Shown here piece after piece: positions 36,771 through 47,723 of a stretch of 64,000 bases of DNA. Source of the DNA: Pseudoips prasinana (taxonomy: Eukaryota; Arthropoda; Insecta; Lepidoptera; Nolidae); contig OX621255.1 of assembly GCA_951640165.1 (NCBI GenBank), positions 5,642,001 through 5,706,000 on the forward strand, read 5' to 3'. Below the pieces are notes generated by a model, which did not search any database, was not told the DNA's origin, and was given only the letters and a program-made list of their open reading frames with translations. Each line of letters begins with the position of its first letter. Within the stretch, counting starts at the first letter, position 1. The position numbers and the translations under genes were made by a program.

Positions 36771-37110
36771 TTTTAAACCAAAATTTTAAGCCTGAAGCAT
36801 CTTCTACACGGTTGCAAACCAACGTCCCAACAGATGTCTCCCTGGTGGTTGCCATGCATTTAGACTGCAGTTGTGCATTCTAGACGGATGGCAACCACCA
36901 GGGAGACATCTGTTGGGACGTTGGTTTGCAACCATGAAGAAGATGCTTGAGACTTAATTAATTAAGAAGAGTATGAAGACATCGAAGCGTTAGTTTATAA
37001 GTTAATTTAGCATTTTTTTATTTGGCATTTAGAAAGGGTTAATGTAAGAAGATCACCGGCCGTGAGCGAATCAAAATCAAATATCATTTATTGCGATAAT
37101 AGGTATGTTC
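36771..37110. other. 3' flank of CYP-A
   Basis: Apart from the inverted repeat, this stretch is AT-rich with no canonical AATAAA seen; the true polyadenylation site is unknown. Confidence 0.4.
36788..36956 (+). repeat. Long inverted repeat just after the CYP-A stop codon
   Basis: The arms at 36788-36855 and 36888-36956 are inverted copies, about 43 bp perfect next to the loop and slightly diverged outward, separated by ~32 nt. The left arm starts 18 nt after the CYP-A stop, so the mature transcript should fold into a ~68-bp stem unless it is polyadenylated first. It may be a small foldback MITE. Confidence 0.85.
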
Positions 37111-37484
37111 ATCAGTTATCATTTACAATAATAAGTTCGCCACTATCTACCGTTCGACATGCAATACAATAGGTATAGACGCCAGCACATCCAGCGACCC
37201 CAATCTGGCAAATTTCTTTTCTAGATTTTCAACTTTATCACATAATCATAAGGTTCACTTTCAATTAGGGAAATTTGACAGATTAGGCAGTTATCAATTA
37301 CAATAATAAGTTCGCCACTATCTACCGTTCGGCATTCAATAGGTACAGACGCCAGCACATCCAACTACCCCAATCTGTCAAATTTCTTTAATTGATTTTC
37401 AACTTTATCACATAAGCATAAGGTTCACTTTCAATTGGGGAAAGTTCGACAGATTGCGGTAGCTTGATGTGCTGGCGTCTATAC
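37111..37484. repeat. MITE M1, tandemly duplicated with its flank
   Basis: One M1 copy (37174-37287, right end truncated) and a second (37344-37484, complete) are each preceded by the same ~60-bp flank (ACAATAATAAGTTCGCCACT). The unit was therefore duplicated as a block of ~172 bp. Confidence 0.75.
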
Positions 37485-37724
37485 AATAAAATACATACGT
37501 ACTATAATGGAAAGCACGAGTATAATAAATTACATTAAATACGACTACTGGAAGTTAAATATCTACGGCAATGTCATTATAATTAATACTATGTCAAACA
37601 CAATGAGATAATATTAATAAAGAAACGTCAAAGTAGTCACCTATACCACAGTATAGATATGGACAGTAAGGTAACTAAGCCTAGTTGATAATATAATTTG
37701 TTGTTGTTGATAATATTGTTTGTG

Positions 37725-37883
37725 TTACCGTAAAACGGGGTGATTAGAAACACGGGGGTGAATAGCAACAGGGACAGTATCCATACAAAAATAAAATTTC
37801 GTTACTTTAGTATGGATACTGTCCCTGTTGCTATTCACCCCCCCCCCCCCCCCCCGTGTTTCTATTCACCCCGTTTTACCGTA
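37725..37883. mobile_element. Hairpin MITE with an 18-nt C run
   Basis: The arms 37725-37786 and 37810-37883 are inverted copies (GTAAAACGGGGTGATTAGAA against its complement). The right arm has expanded to about 18 consecutive C. The spacer is ~23 nt. No coding potential. Confidence 0.8.
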
Positions 37884-38139
37884 ATTAATTATTATTTTTG
37901 GTGTTCTTATGACATTTTTATTTTTTTTATTTCGGTTATATTTTATTGTGTTGTATTAGTTTTTATATTTGTGATTCATTGTATATTCAAACACAATTTC
38001 AATTGTTAATGAATAAATAAACTTCAACTTGAATTACCTACGCTCTATTGAAGCTGTAGAGTTGTAATTTTTAATGTTTTAGATACCTATTTGTTTTTAA
38101 TTAAAACATATTTGTTTTATAAATCAGCAGGACGGTTAA

Positions 38140-38765
38140 AATACGAAAGCTCTCGTTTTGATCAAGCCGAGTTCAAACATCCGTTTTTTTGTTAAGGCAG
38201 GGGGAATACCTACGCATGCAACCCGCAAAAAGAGTCTACGGGTGGGTATGTCGGACTCGCACCGACTAAACCTACCTGCCGTCGACTTCACTTGGCACCT
38301 ATTTGGGGGAGCCCCGGCAACGCGGGTATGCTGCTCCGGTGCCCCCCTTTTGCGCCATGTCCCAGATGGTCGGGGCATGTACCTTAGGGGGCTCTTGCAG
38401 GCCCTCCCTATTTGCCGACTCCTGCCAGTCCAGCACAGCCACTGTGCCATAGTCATATTGCTGTCTTCCCGGAGCTGCTTTCACGTGGCGGCAGTAGAGG
38501 ACACTTCTCACACTGCAACAGTAGCCTCGAGGGGAATTGGGCTACCAGCTGCCGCCGCCACCCCGACGCCTCGCCCGTCTACGAGCGGGATCAGCTCTTC
38601 CCGATCCCGCTCGGCGGCCTCCTTCTGGAGCGGCGTCCCATTACGTGGATTCACCCGCCAGCATGGCGGTCACGATCGCTGGTGGGGACAGATCCCATCC
38701 GATCTCTGCGACCAGGACTCGCCTGTAGGCCTCCCAGGCCGGAAAATAGCCGTATCCTACGCAAT
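38140..38765 (-). mobile_element. R1-like LINE, 3' terminal fragment
   Basis: GC-rich compared with its surroundings. On the - strand, from about 38735, it translates WEAYRRVLVAEIGWDLSPP, AIVTAMLAGE, a stop, then an arginine-rich tail (RRRARRRGG). This resembles the C-terminal part of R1-clade LINE polyproteins. The remainder looks like 3' UTR. The long + strand ORF here (38158-38841) is its antisense shadow. Confidence 0.6.
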
Positions 38766-38797
38766 ACGCACGTGGATTTTTAAAGAGATAAACTTAC

Positions 38798-38921
38798 TTG
38801 ACGCGGCACTCACTACTGATAGCACCGTGACAACCACATAGGAGTCTTGTCGATGCGTATGTTTGTGTGAGTGTGCCGTTTCGACCGTTTGTAGGTAGTT
38901 GCCGTGCTGTCTATTTTTATA
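38798..38921 (-). promoter_or_regulatory. Possible promoter and short first exon (- strand)
   Basis: TATAAAAA lies at 38921-38914 (- strand). About 95 nt of non-coding sequence then reaches a good donor, GTCAA|GTAAGTT, at 38798/38797. No downstream coding exon was identified; the R1-like fragment lies immediately beyond. It may belong to a mobile element. Confidence 0.3.
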
Positions 38922-39525
38922 CTGAGCCTATACCGAGTGATATATATGCTCGTTTGCATCGCTATTCTATAACAAAAAGGTTGTATTTTCGGTGTTTACT
39001 TTTAGATTAATGCTTCGTATCACTTCGACACAACGTTGCGAATGACTTTAAGAGGCAAAGTTTCTTCAATTGGCTTGTGGTAGGAGTTGTTAGAACACTT
39101 AGAACTACTTACTTAAAAATTTCCAAATTTCGTTATTACTTATTTGTTATTGTTTTAAATGATAAGCACGTTATATTGTCTTGTTAGTAATCTAATAAGA
39201 TTGTGGAACCTCCGTTATTTGTTCGGTAACGCGAGGTCTGTCGTACCGTGCGTCGGTGAGTGCACTTAGAAGTATCGCCCGCTTTTTCACCTTCGTCGGG
39301 TCGCTTACATTGTCAACATCGTTCGCAATATACCATTGCGCTGTTTGTAGTTTTGCCACGAATAGATATTATGGTAAAAACTAGATAAAAAGTCGAAATG
39401 AGACATATTTATTAAGATACGCGGGTATATTCGTCGCCACTGATGTATTTGCGATCGGGACGAGTGGAACCACGGACTGCTCGAATTACACTCAATTCAC
39501 CGTTGACATTAGTAACGACAGGTGG
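38922..39525. other. Unexplained moderately GC-rich DNA
   Basis: CpG-containing segments (39220-39340, 39420-39520) between two R1-like fragments; no ORF, no recognised repeat. Confidence 0.35.
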
Positions 39526-39559
39526 ATGCTACCACCTCCATATTACATGATATTAATAC

Positions 39560-39775
39560 ATAACACGCAGTCTCTGTGCCGGTTGGCAAGAGCCGCCAAT
39601 ACGGGAGGATGCATAATTATCCTTTCAGAGCACGTGTTGCAATCCTCGTGTAACATAGCGCAAAAGGGAGCACTGGAGCAGTATTCCAGCGTTCCCGGGG
39701 GTTCCCGAAGGCGTAAAGATAAGTCAACAGCGGGTTAGATTAGGTTAGTCGGTGTGAATTGGACATAGCGACCTG
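39560..39775 (+). mobile_element. Second R1-like LINE 3' UTR fragment, inverted to the first
   Basis: It shares segments such as GCGCAAAAGGGAGCACTGGA and TTAGTCGGTGTGAATTGGAC with the complement of 38140-38420, in opposite orientation about 1 kb away. Confidence 0.55.
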
Positions 39776-39783
39776 CAGATACC

Positions 39784-40013
39784 TTTAGGCGATTGGAACA
39801 CTGTCCCACGTTGCTTGTAAGTATCTCCGTATGTATAGAAAACACGCACAGTCCAACACACAGAACATGCATCTGCAGGAACGCACGTGGATGTATGTTC
39901 GGTGTGTTGGACTGTGCGTGTTTTCTATACAAACGGAGACACTTAGAAGCAACGTTAGAACACACACTCACGCACTACGCTGCATCATGCGGGGCAGTGT
40001 GCCAATCGCCTTA
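39784..40013. mobile_element. 230-bp palindromic element
   Basis: The ends read TTAGGCGATTGGAACACTGT on the left and its near complement on the right. The inner arms share AGAAAACACGCACAGTCCAA and its complement. The overlapping ORFs on both strands are consequences of the symmetry. Confidence 0.8.
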
Positions 40014-40290
40014 GCGTGTGGCATGCGTAGAAAGGTATATAAAGATTGATGTTATCGGTTAGAGCCCACGCTTAGGCGGTGACAGCCCACGCTCACCCCT
40101 ACTGTCCGGTGAAGCAGTAAAAGCCGAGAGACTAACTGCACGCGTCATGGAACAAAAAAAAACGTGATGTTGTGAGAATTATACGCGACAAGTATTTAGT
40201 ACTGTGGCTGTTAGCATGGCGTGGCGTGTATATGAATGAAGGCATATCGAAAGTTCATAAGCTTTGAAGCAGAGAGCTTATACTTCGTAT

Positions 40291-40535
40291 TGGCATTGGT
40301 TACCTTGGTGTCAGAGTTGTTCAAGCCGCCCAGTAGGCCCTTGAAATGGCTTAACGACTGTTGCCTCATGGCTACAACCGGGACCGACAGCTTAACGTGT
40401 CTTCCGAAGCACGGAGACGCTCAGAAATTAAACCACTTTGGCGGTCCTCCATTTGTGGACTGACCGCTAGCCTAGTTGCTTAACCTCGTCTATCACTTAC
40501 GGACCGGAGAGATCTGGCAATGAGCGCCTCTATCT
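40291..40535 (-). mobile_element. SINE-D (5S rRNA-like)
   Basis: Same layout; 5S-like boxes at about 40441-40490 on the - strand. Confidence 0.65.
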
Positions 40536-41084
40536 ATAATGGCAATATGAACTGTCTGAGCTTTCCATTGAGTTATAATTTTGATGGCAAGATCCTGTTC
40601 TTTATTTTTTCGACATAGGTTGTGTTTTCAATGTTACGTGACTTTGAGATAGCCATGTCAATAAGAAAAACTGTTTAATTGGTGCCGCCTTTATTATAAA
40701 GATATAGAAAAACCTATTAAATATCAATATAAATTAATATAATTTATGTTGTCAATTTGTCACTATTAATTAATTTGAAGGTTTGATGTCATTAGTTAAT
40801 TATAATAATTCTATTGTATATTATGAGTTTGCAAATAGTTTCTGGTTCTGTTATATAAATATTATTAACAAAAATATTTTTTTTTCCTTTATCCCCTCTG
40901 CTGTGGTCACACTGTGATAATGCATTGGTAATAATCAAATGAAATAAAGTAATTTATTCTACACGTGTGGGTCGCTGGATACTGTGAAGAACTTTGGGGG
41001 ACTCTTTTGTTCAGCACACAACGTTTTTCAGCTTACGTTAAAGTAAAAAAAAGTAGTTAGGTATTAACATAGGTTGGTAATCGA
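40536..41084. other. AT-rich intergenic DNA
   Basis: No gene or recognised repeat. Confidence 0.35.
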
Positions 41085-41175
41085 CTGGCCTGTTGGGCTA
41101 GTGTTTAGTGACTCTGTCAACTAAGCCAGAGGTCGTGGGTTCAATCCCAACCCAGGACAAATAATTTTGTGACGA
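41085..41175 (+). mobile_element. tRNA-like SINE head
   Basis: CTGGCCTGTTGGGCTAGTG and B-box GGTTCAATCCCAA. Similar heads occur at 48170-48230 and 60890-60960. Confidence 0.55.
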
Positions 41176-41311
41176 GCACGATGTGTCCGAGTGAAATTTA
41201 TTCTTAGTCTTATTCTTTATTGTACACAGAAAATAAACATTTTATACATGTGTTTTTGTGAATTAATGTACAAGGGCGAGACAAGAAATAAACTACAAAC
41301 AATATATCTGG

Positions 41312-41760
41312 TTTTAATGCTGTCATCTTCCCGAGTTATCCCCACGTAAATATACCTTGGGACAACTTAAACACTGTCATTTGTACCTCCAGACATGTAG
41401 ACTCCAGCAGCACATCAAGCTACCCCAATCTGTCAAATTTATATATGTATACGAAAAGCCATTATAGAAGAATTGAATTGAATTGTAATATGCAAGTATT
41501 TAATAATATATAAGTATGTTTATCAGTTATTTAGTTGCCATAGTACAGACGCCAGCACAGCCAGCTATCCTATTTCAAATTTCTTTTATAGATTTTCAAA
41601 TTTATCACATAAGCATAAGGTTCACTTTCAATTGGCGAAATTTGACAGATTGGGGTAACTTGATGTGCTGCTGGAGTCTACATGTTTGGAGGCAGTGTTT
41701 AAGTTGTCCCAAGGTATATTTACGTGGGGATAACTCGGGAAGATGACAGCATTAAAACTA
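41312..41760. repeat. Inverted repeat extending beyond a MITE M1 copy
   Basis: The arms 41312-41436 and 41635-41760 are inverted copies of about 124 bp, including AGTTATCCCCACGTAAATAT. An M1 MITE begins in the spacer (about 41546) and ends inside the right arm. The symmetry continues ~75 bp past the usual M1 end, so this is a larger foldback related to M1. Confidence 0.75.
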
Positions 41761-41879
41761 GATAATTTTTTTTAGTTTATTTCTTGCCTTCGGTATAACA
41801 ATAATAAGTCAAACATATATATTGGGCAAGCGTCCCTTTCAAACTCCACCTCATTCCTTCCGTAATCCTCTGTCCTTCT

Positions 41880-42443
41880 TTTTTAGGGTTCCGTAGCCAA
41901 ATGGCAAAAAACGGAACCCTTATAGATTCATCATGTCTGTCTGTCCGTCCGTATGTCACAGCCACTTTTTTCCGAAACTATAAGAGCTGTACTGTTGAAA
42001 CTTGGTAAGTAGATGAAGATCTAGATAAAAAGAACAATAATTTTGGGGGGTCCCCATACATAGAACTGAAACTCAATTTTTATTTCATCATACCCATACA
42101 TATGGGGTGTGTATGGATAGGTCTTCAAAAATGATATTGAGGTTTCTAATATTTTTTTTTTCTAAACTGAATAGTTTGCGCGAGAGACACTTCCAAAGTG
42201 GTAAAATCCCCCCCCCCCCTGTAACTTCTAAAATAATAGAATGATAAAACAAAAAAAAATATATGATGTACATTACTATGCAAACTAAGAACGAAAATTG
42301 GTTTGAATGAGATCTAGCAAGTAGTTTTTTTTTTAATACGTCATAAATCGTAAACCGCAATTTGCTTTCATTTAATCAACTGAAATACTTGCTGCTATGG
42401 AACCCTTTATGGGCGACTCCGACTCGCACTTGGCCGGTTTTTT
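41880..42443 (+). mobile_element. GGTTCCGTAG-family element
   Basis: Same ends and internal C run as the 14511 copy, with internal deletions. Confidence 0.65.
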
Positions 42444-42464
42444 ATAATATTACACATTATTAAC

Positions 42465-42545
42465 ACACGGCCCAAACTAAGCAGAGCTGGTACTATGGAA
42501 ACCAGATAACTGATATAGTACATATATGTACTTATTTTGTAAAAA
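42465..42545 (-). mobile_element. SINE-B, 3' half of the copy split by the RTE element
   Basis: Matches the body of other SINE-B copies (ACTAAGCAGAGCTGGTACT, GGAAACCAGATAACTGATAT) and stops at the position where the copy at 46557 resumes. Confidence 0.7.
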
Positions 42546-42961
42546 CTCCTGGGTATGACCTTAAACTGCCTCTATCGGGGCCTCTGGAATCGAAAGATTC
42601 ATCAGAGGCCTACGATAGCATAGTTACTATCAGTACAGGATAGTAACTTAGAGCGGCGGCGGAAGAGTAGGCATAATTATGCATACCAACGGCGGCGCTC
42701 ACAGGCCGAGTTAGCTGGCTTACTGTACGCTCACCGAGACGCAGGGGACGAGCACCCGTGAGCTATTAGTCCAAAACAGGGAGCATACCCGAAATAAAAC
42801 CCCGATCCAAGGTGTAATCCGACCCGTGCTGAGGAATCCATGGCCAGAGGGCAGTCTGGTCGCTAACGGAGGGTGTCTATGTTGGCACAGCATAGATCCG
42901 TCTTACCCCCGTATAGGGCTCTAGGGTGGACCGTTTAGTCCCCAATACTCGTGGGAACGCA

Positions 42962-45900
42962 ATGGATACAATTAATTTTAATCCTTTAAATGGCGGCGAC
43001 GTGGTCCGCCACCTGTCACGTCTCGTTTCCTGGAGAGGCGAAAAGTGGCCAACGGAGAGCCGTTTTGCTACGTTGAATGTGGGAGGAGGAATAGAAGGTA
43101 AGATGGACGAAGTATGTCAGCTGATGAGTGAAAAGCGGGTCGATGTGTTGTGTGTGAATGAGACGAAGCGGAAAGGGTGTGATACTACAAAACACGGACT
43201 GTACACGGCGTATTGGTCTGGAGTACCGAACACCACCTGAGCTTGCCAAGGTGTGGGTCTCATTCTTTCCACAAGTATGTCTGAGTGTGTGACTGAGTTC
43301 GAATGCGTGAATGCAAGAGTAATGTGGTTGAGAATGATGTCCTCCACGACGTGTCCGTCGATGGCGAACCCTGCTATGGTTTTTTGTTGTGGGCGCGAAT
43401 ATGGCTCGCAAACCCAAATTTAGTTTTAAACACTCTATCGCATGACACGCAATACAGCTGGTTGTGAGAGTTGTATGTATAGTTATATACTGGCTTGGGC
43501 TTTAATTTTTTGTGTTGGCGATCAGCATCTATGTTATTTTACCTGGCAGCCTCGTATTGCACTGCAGCGTGATGTATAGTCCTGCGCCATTCAGGACGTC
43601 GATGTGCGAGTTTCTCCCAGTGTTCGCGTGAAATGTTATATGCAGACAGGTGGCGTTTCAAGACATCCTTGTACCGTAGAAACTGTCCCCCCGGTTTGCG
43701 CTTCCCGTTAGCAAGCTCTGAGACGAACGCCCGTTTGGGGAGCCTAGAGTCATTCATACGAACAAGATGCCCACACCACCTAAGTTGACCGCTAATAAGT
43801 AGGGTTTCCATGCCAGTCAGTTGAGAATGAAAGTTGGTATGACCCGTATCTTCCTAGTAGGGGTGTACGCTCCTGTAGATATGGGTGCAGTTGTAACACA
43901 GCGAGAACAAGATGAAAGAAAGGCATTCTGGGAGACCCTGAGTTATGTGTTCTGGTTAAGTCAGTATAATGGAATAATGTTAGGTGATTTTAATGGATGG
44001 GTGGGGGTAAAACGTGATGGTTTCGAAAGAATACTAGGTCAATTCGGTGATGAGAGTGAGAATGAGAATGGGTACAGTCTGCTTGAGATATGTCTGGAAT
44101 GGGGTCTTTGTGTTACAAATACTATGTTTGAACATAAAAGAATCCATACGTTTACACGAGAGAGGAAAAATGTGAGAAAGAGTATGATTGACTTCGTGAT
44201 TGTAGATGAAAGATTGAGAAAGAATGTTCTCGACACAAGAGTCTATCGTGGGACCGCAATCCATACAGACCACTTTCTGGTAATGAGCCGAATAAGAGGT
44301 CTGTTCAAAGGGTGGCGCCACCGAATTCCTGAGACTAAAAGTGTACTAGAGAGGGTAAAAGTAGAGGAACTGCAAGAGTAAGAACTGGCAGATGAGTAAA
44401 AAAGTAAATTGGTTGAGAAGTTTGAGGGATCCGAAGATATAAGAGAAGTAGAAGAGCTATGGAAGTTAGTCAAAGGAGGTATGGTAAGTGTAGCTGGTGA
44501 AGTATGTGGTGTAATAAAGAGAAGAAGAAGAAGAAAGATGAAGAATATTTGGTGGGATCAAAGTGTACAAAAAGTTGTATGTGAAAAGAAGAAAGCGTGG
44601 TTAGTCTGGCTAGCCACCAGAGCAAACGAACGAATGCATAAGGCGACGAATGAGGATATAGAAAGGGCCTGGAATAATTATAAAATAATGAATAGTAAAG
44701 GAGGTGGTGAACGAAAAGAAAAAAGAACAAAAGGAAAATTTTGATAGAAGGTTGTCTAAGGATTTTCAGACGAACATTAAGTTTTTCTGGAAATCCGTTA
44801 GATCAGTAAGAGGCATAACTCAAACCTCAGAACTCATGAACTCCATACGAGACCAAGATGGATATATAGTGAAAGGGGAAGAATGTGTGTTAAAACGTTG
44901 GAATGAGTATTTTGAAAGTTTGTATGAAAGAGGTGTAACACAGAGTGAACGTAGTTTAGACAAGTATAAATGTAAAGATGAAATTGGTATGGATGAGACT
45001 GTGAAAGCTATTAAGAGTATGAAATCAGGTAAGTCACCAGGGTATGACAGGATAACTTCCGAGATGCTGAAGGCTCGACATGGCGTCATAGCGAGTCAGC
45101 TGTGCAGCCTCTTCAATTTATGCTATAACACCGGCCAAGTGCCAAGTGATTGGTGCAAGGCTGTCATCGTACCTCTTTACAAAGGGAAAGGCTCACGGTA
45201 AGACTGTAAAAACTATAGGGGCATTAGTCTGCTCAGCGTCGTTGGTAAGTTGTATGCGAAAGTATTGGTTGAAAGAGTTGTGAAATAAACCGATGCGAAA
45301 ATATGGGAAGCACAGGCGGGTTTTCAAAATGGAATGGGATGCACGGATCAGGTCTTTTCTCTACGAAGCATAGTAGAGAAGTTTTTGGGCAAAAACCAAA
45401 AGGTCTACTGTGCCTTCGTAGACTTAGAAAAGGCCTACGATAGAGTGTTGAGGAATGAGCTATGGTCGGTACTGTCCATGTATGGGTTGGACGACAACCT
45501 TGTTCAAGCACTGAAATCTCTTTATAGGGATTCCAGAGCTTGCGAGAGGATTAACGGGTCATACACCGAGTGGTTTAGCATCCAAAAGGGTGTTAGACAG
45601 GGATGTGTAGCGTCACCGTGGTTGTTTAACCTATTCATGGATAGCTGTTTAAAAGATTTGAAAGAAAGTGAATGCGGTGTAAGGATGAATGAGTTACTCA
45701 TCAAATGTCTGCTTTACGCTGACGATCAAGTTCTACTTGCATCATCGGCGGACGAGTTGCAGGTGATGGTAACAAATATGCATGAAGCTTTTGAAAGGAG
45801 AGTGATGAAAATGAATTTTGGTAAGACGAAAGTAATGGTATTTGAGAGGGATGAATACACGACAGCATGTGATATTGTGATTGGAGGAGAGAAAGTCGAA

Positions 45901-46545
45901 CAGGTGAAAGAGTTTGTATATTTGGGAACTTTGTTTACGAGAGACGGGAAATATGAGAAAGATATTGTTAGAAGAGTAAATGCGGGAAACAGAGTGAATG
46001 GAGCACTAAACGCCTTTATGAGTAGCCGGCAAGTCTCAAAGAAGGCTCGACTGGCCGTGCACGATGGAGTGTTAGTGCCAACTTTAATGTATGGAAGTGA
46101 AAGTTGGGTATGGCAGAAAAAGAATGAAAGTAAAATAAATGCAGTGGAAATGAGAGCTCTGAGAAGTATGTGTGGTGTGACTTTGAGAGACAGAATTCGA
46201 AATACTGATGTAAGAGAGAGTTGTGGTGTGAAAGAGGATGTAGTCACAAAGATTGAAAAAGGAATGCTGAGATGGTTTGGCCATTTAGAAAGGATGAATG
46301 TAAGAAGATTGACCAAAGAAGTATACCTGGCCTGTGTGAATGGAACAACCGGAAGGGGAAGACCTCGTCGAACATTCTCTGACCAAATCGGAGACGTTCT
46401 CAAGAAAGGGCAGGTCAGAAGTACCCTAAACCGGCGAGCATGTTTGAAGAATATAATGACAGTTATCGAGGCAAAAGACGTGTGCAAAGATCGCGACAAA
46501 TGGAGATCCGTTGTCTCTGCCTACCCCTCTGGGAAACAGGCGTGA
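42962..46545 (+). pseudogene. Endonuclease-reverse transcriptase of the RTE-like LINE, broken
   Basis: Endonuclease motifs are GDFNGWVG, SMIDFVIV and TDHFLV between 43821 and 44381. Reverse transcriptase follows with the KSPGYDRI segment, the [11 protein letters not shown] palm motif and the catalytic YADD at 45715-45726. The C-terminal region ends in a GRPRRTF segment and the stop at 46545. Breaks: in-frame stops at about 43238, 44379, 44397, 45199 and 45286; a +1 shift between about 44704 and 44744; and a 484-bp insertion splitting the endonuclease. The 403-codon open stretch 45334-46545 holds much of the RT but cannot act alone. Relatives are often mis-annotated as craniofacial development or jockey-like proteins. 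The RTE-clade call rests on the EN-RT layout and tail. Confidence 0.88.
43335..43818 (-). mobile_element. 5'-truncated LINE inserted in the RTE element
   Basis: On the - strand it encodes the C-terminal end of a LINE polyprotein starting near METLLISGQLRWCGHLVRM (43811). After one in-frame TAA (43539) the same frame reaches a CCHH zinc finger (CVSCDRVF...GFASHIRAH) and a stop. The insertion is flanked by an 11-bp duplication (GTTGAGAATGA at the left edge and at about 43819-43829), as expected for target-primed insertion. Confidence 0.8.
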
Positions 46546-46556
46546 GTCTATGTATG

Positions 46557-46695
46557 TATGTATACTTATATAGATAATTACACACAGACTCAGGAAAAAC
46601 AAACATGTTCAGGCACAAAAATATATGTCCTGGATGGCAATCGAGCCCACGACTTGCGGCGTGAAAAGCAAACCAACCACGCCAACAGGCCCATC
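46557..46695 (-). mobile_element. SINE-B, 5' (tRNA-like) half of the copy split by the RTE element
   Basis: On the - strand it reads GGCCTGTTGGCGTGGTTGG, then a B-box-like GGGCTCGATTGCC, then the shared tail. It continues the piece at 42465-42545 across the LINE. Confidence 0.7.
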
Positions 46696-46865
46696 GAATC
46701 ATATTTATTTTCATATCAGTCTCATTCATCGTTCATTCGGCATTGTCTAATTAATTACCTTCATTCACCGTTTAGAAACCATATAATATCCGTCGTAACA
46801 TACATCATATATTCATTCAGAAACTAATACTTACGCACGTTGCAAATAGGTGAACTCAATTCCTT

Positions 46866-47522
46866 TAACAAGCGGCCAAGTGCGATTCGGACTCGCCCAT
46901 AAAGGGTTCCGTAGCAGCAAGTATTTGAGTTGATTTAATGGAAGGTGAATTGCGGTTTACCATTTTGGACGTATAAATAAAAAAACTACTTACTAGACCT
47001 CATTCAGACCAATTTTCAATGAAAATTTGCATGATATTTTGCATTATATATATTTTTTAACCGACTTCAATCATCATATCATTAGAATAGAATAGAATAG
47101 TTTTTATTTGCATTCTCTTATTTAAGAAGTTACAGGAGGGAGGGGGAGGGAGGAATCTCATTTTTACCACTTCGGAAGTGTCTCTCGCGCAAACTATTCA
47201 GTTTAGAAAAGAATGATATTAGAAACCTTAATATAATTTTTAAGAACTATCCATAGATTCCGTACACGTACACGTTTGATAATATTTTTTTTTTGAATTT
47301 CAGTTCAAAGTATGGGGAACCCTAAAATTTAATGTTTTTTTTTCTATTTTTCTATAAAAATCTTAATGCGGTTCACAAAATATATACATCTACTTACCAA
47401 GTTTCAACAGTATAATTCTTACAGTTTCCGGAAAAAAGTGGCTGTGACGTGATACGGACAGACAGACTGACGAATCCATAAGGGTTCCGTTTTTTGCCAT
47501 TAGGCTACGGAACCCTAAAAAA
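46866..47522 (-). mobile_element. GGTTCCGTAG-family element
   Basis: Complementary orientation: CGGCCAAGTGCGATTCGGAC at the left, TACGGAACCCTAAAAAAG at the right. Confidence 0.65.
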
Positions 47523-47662
47523 GAAGATTATATAACTGTAAACAAGATTACAAATCTGAGTTCAATGACCTAAAGATAAACTAAACTGCCATGTAATGGT
47601 AGGGTAATGGGCTGCCATTATCCTTGCCCTCAATGTACGATTTATTAACCAATCGATATTAT

Positions 47663-47723
47663 GACCTCTATAAATCGAATATCTAAATACCCGAAGTATT
47701 TAGATATTCGATTTATAGAGGTC
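47663..47723. repeat. Perfect 28-bp hairpin with 5-nt loop
   Basis: GACCTCTATAAATCGAATAT and the following 8 nt (47663-47690) are exactly complementary to 47696-47723, with loop CCGAA. No surrounding ORF. Confidence 0.85.

Larger units (their letters stand above)
42548..46556 (+). mobile_element. RTE/BovB-like non-LTR retrotransposon, ~4 kb, defective
   Basis: A GC-richer ~0.4-kb 5' leader precedes one long ORF encoding endonuclease then reverse transcriptase, and the element ends in a (TATG)n-like tail, as is usual for RTE-type LINEs. The flanking sequences at 42465-42545 and 46557-46695 are the two halves of one SINE-B copy, which marks the boundaries. A second LINE is inserted at 43335-43818. 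Confidence 0.85.

Noticed and set aside
38158..38841. 227-codon + strand ORF
   Set aside because: It is antisense to an R1-like LINE fragment readable on the - strand; its length reflects GC-rich composition.
43016..43417. 133-codon - strand ORF across the RTE 5' region
   Set aside because: It spans the junction of two nested LINEs. Only the part inside 43335-43417 is meaningful, as the end of the inserted LINE.
45726..46499. 257-codon - strand ORF
   Set aside because: Shadow of the reverse-transcriptase frame on the + strand, which has recognisable RT motifs.
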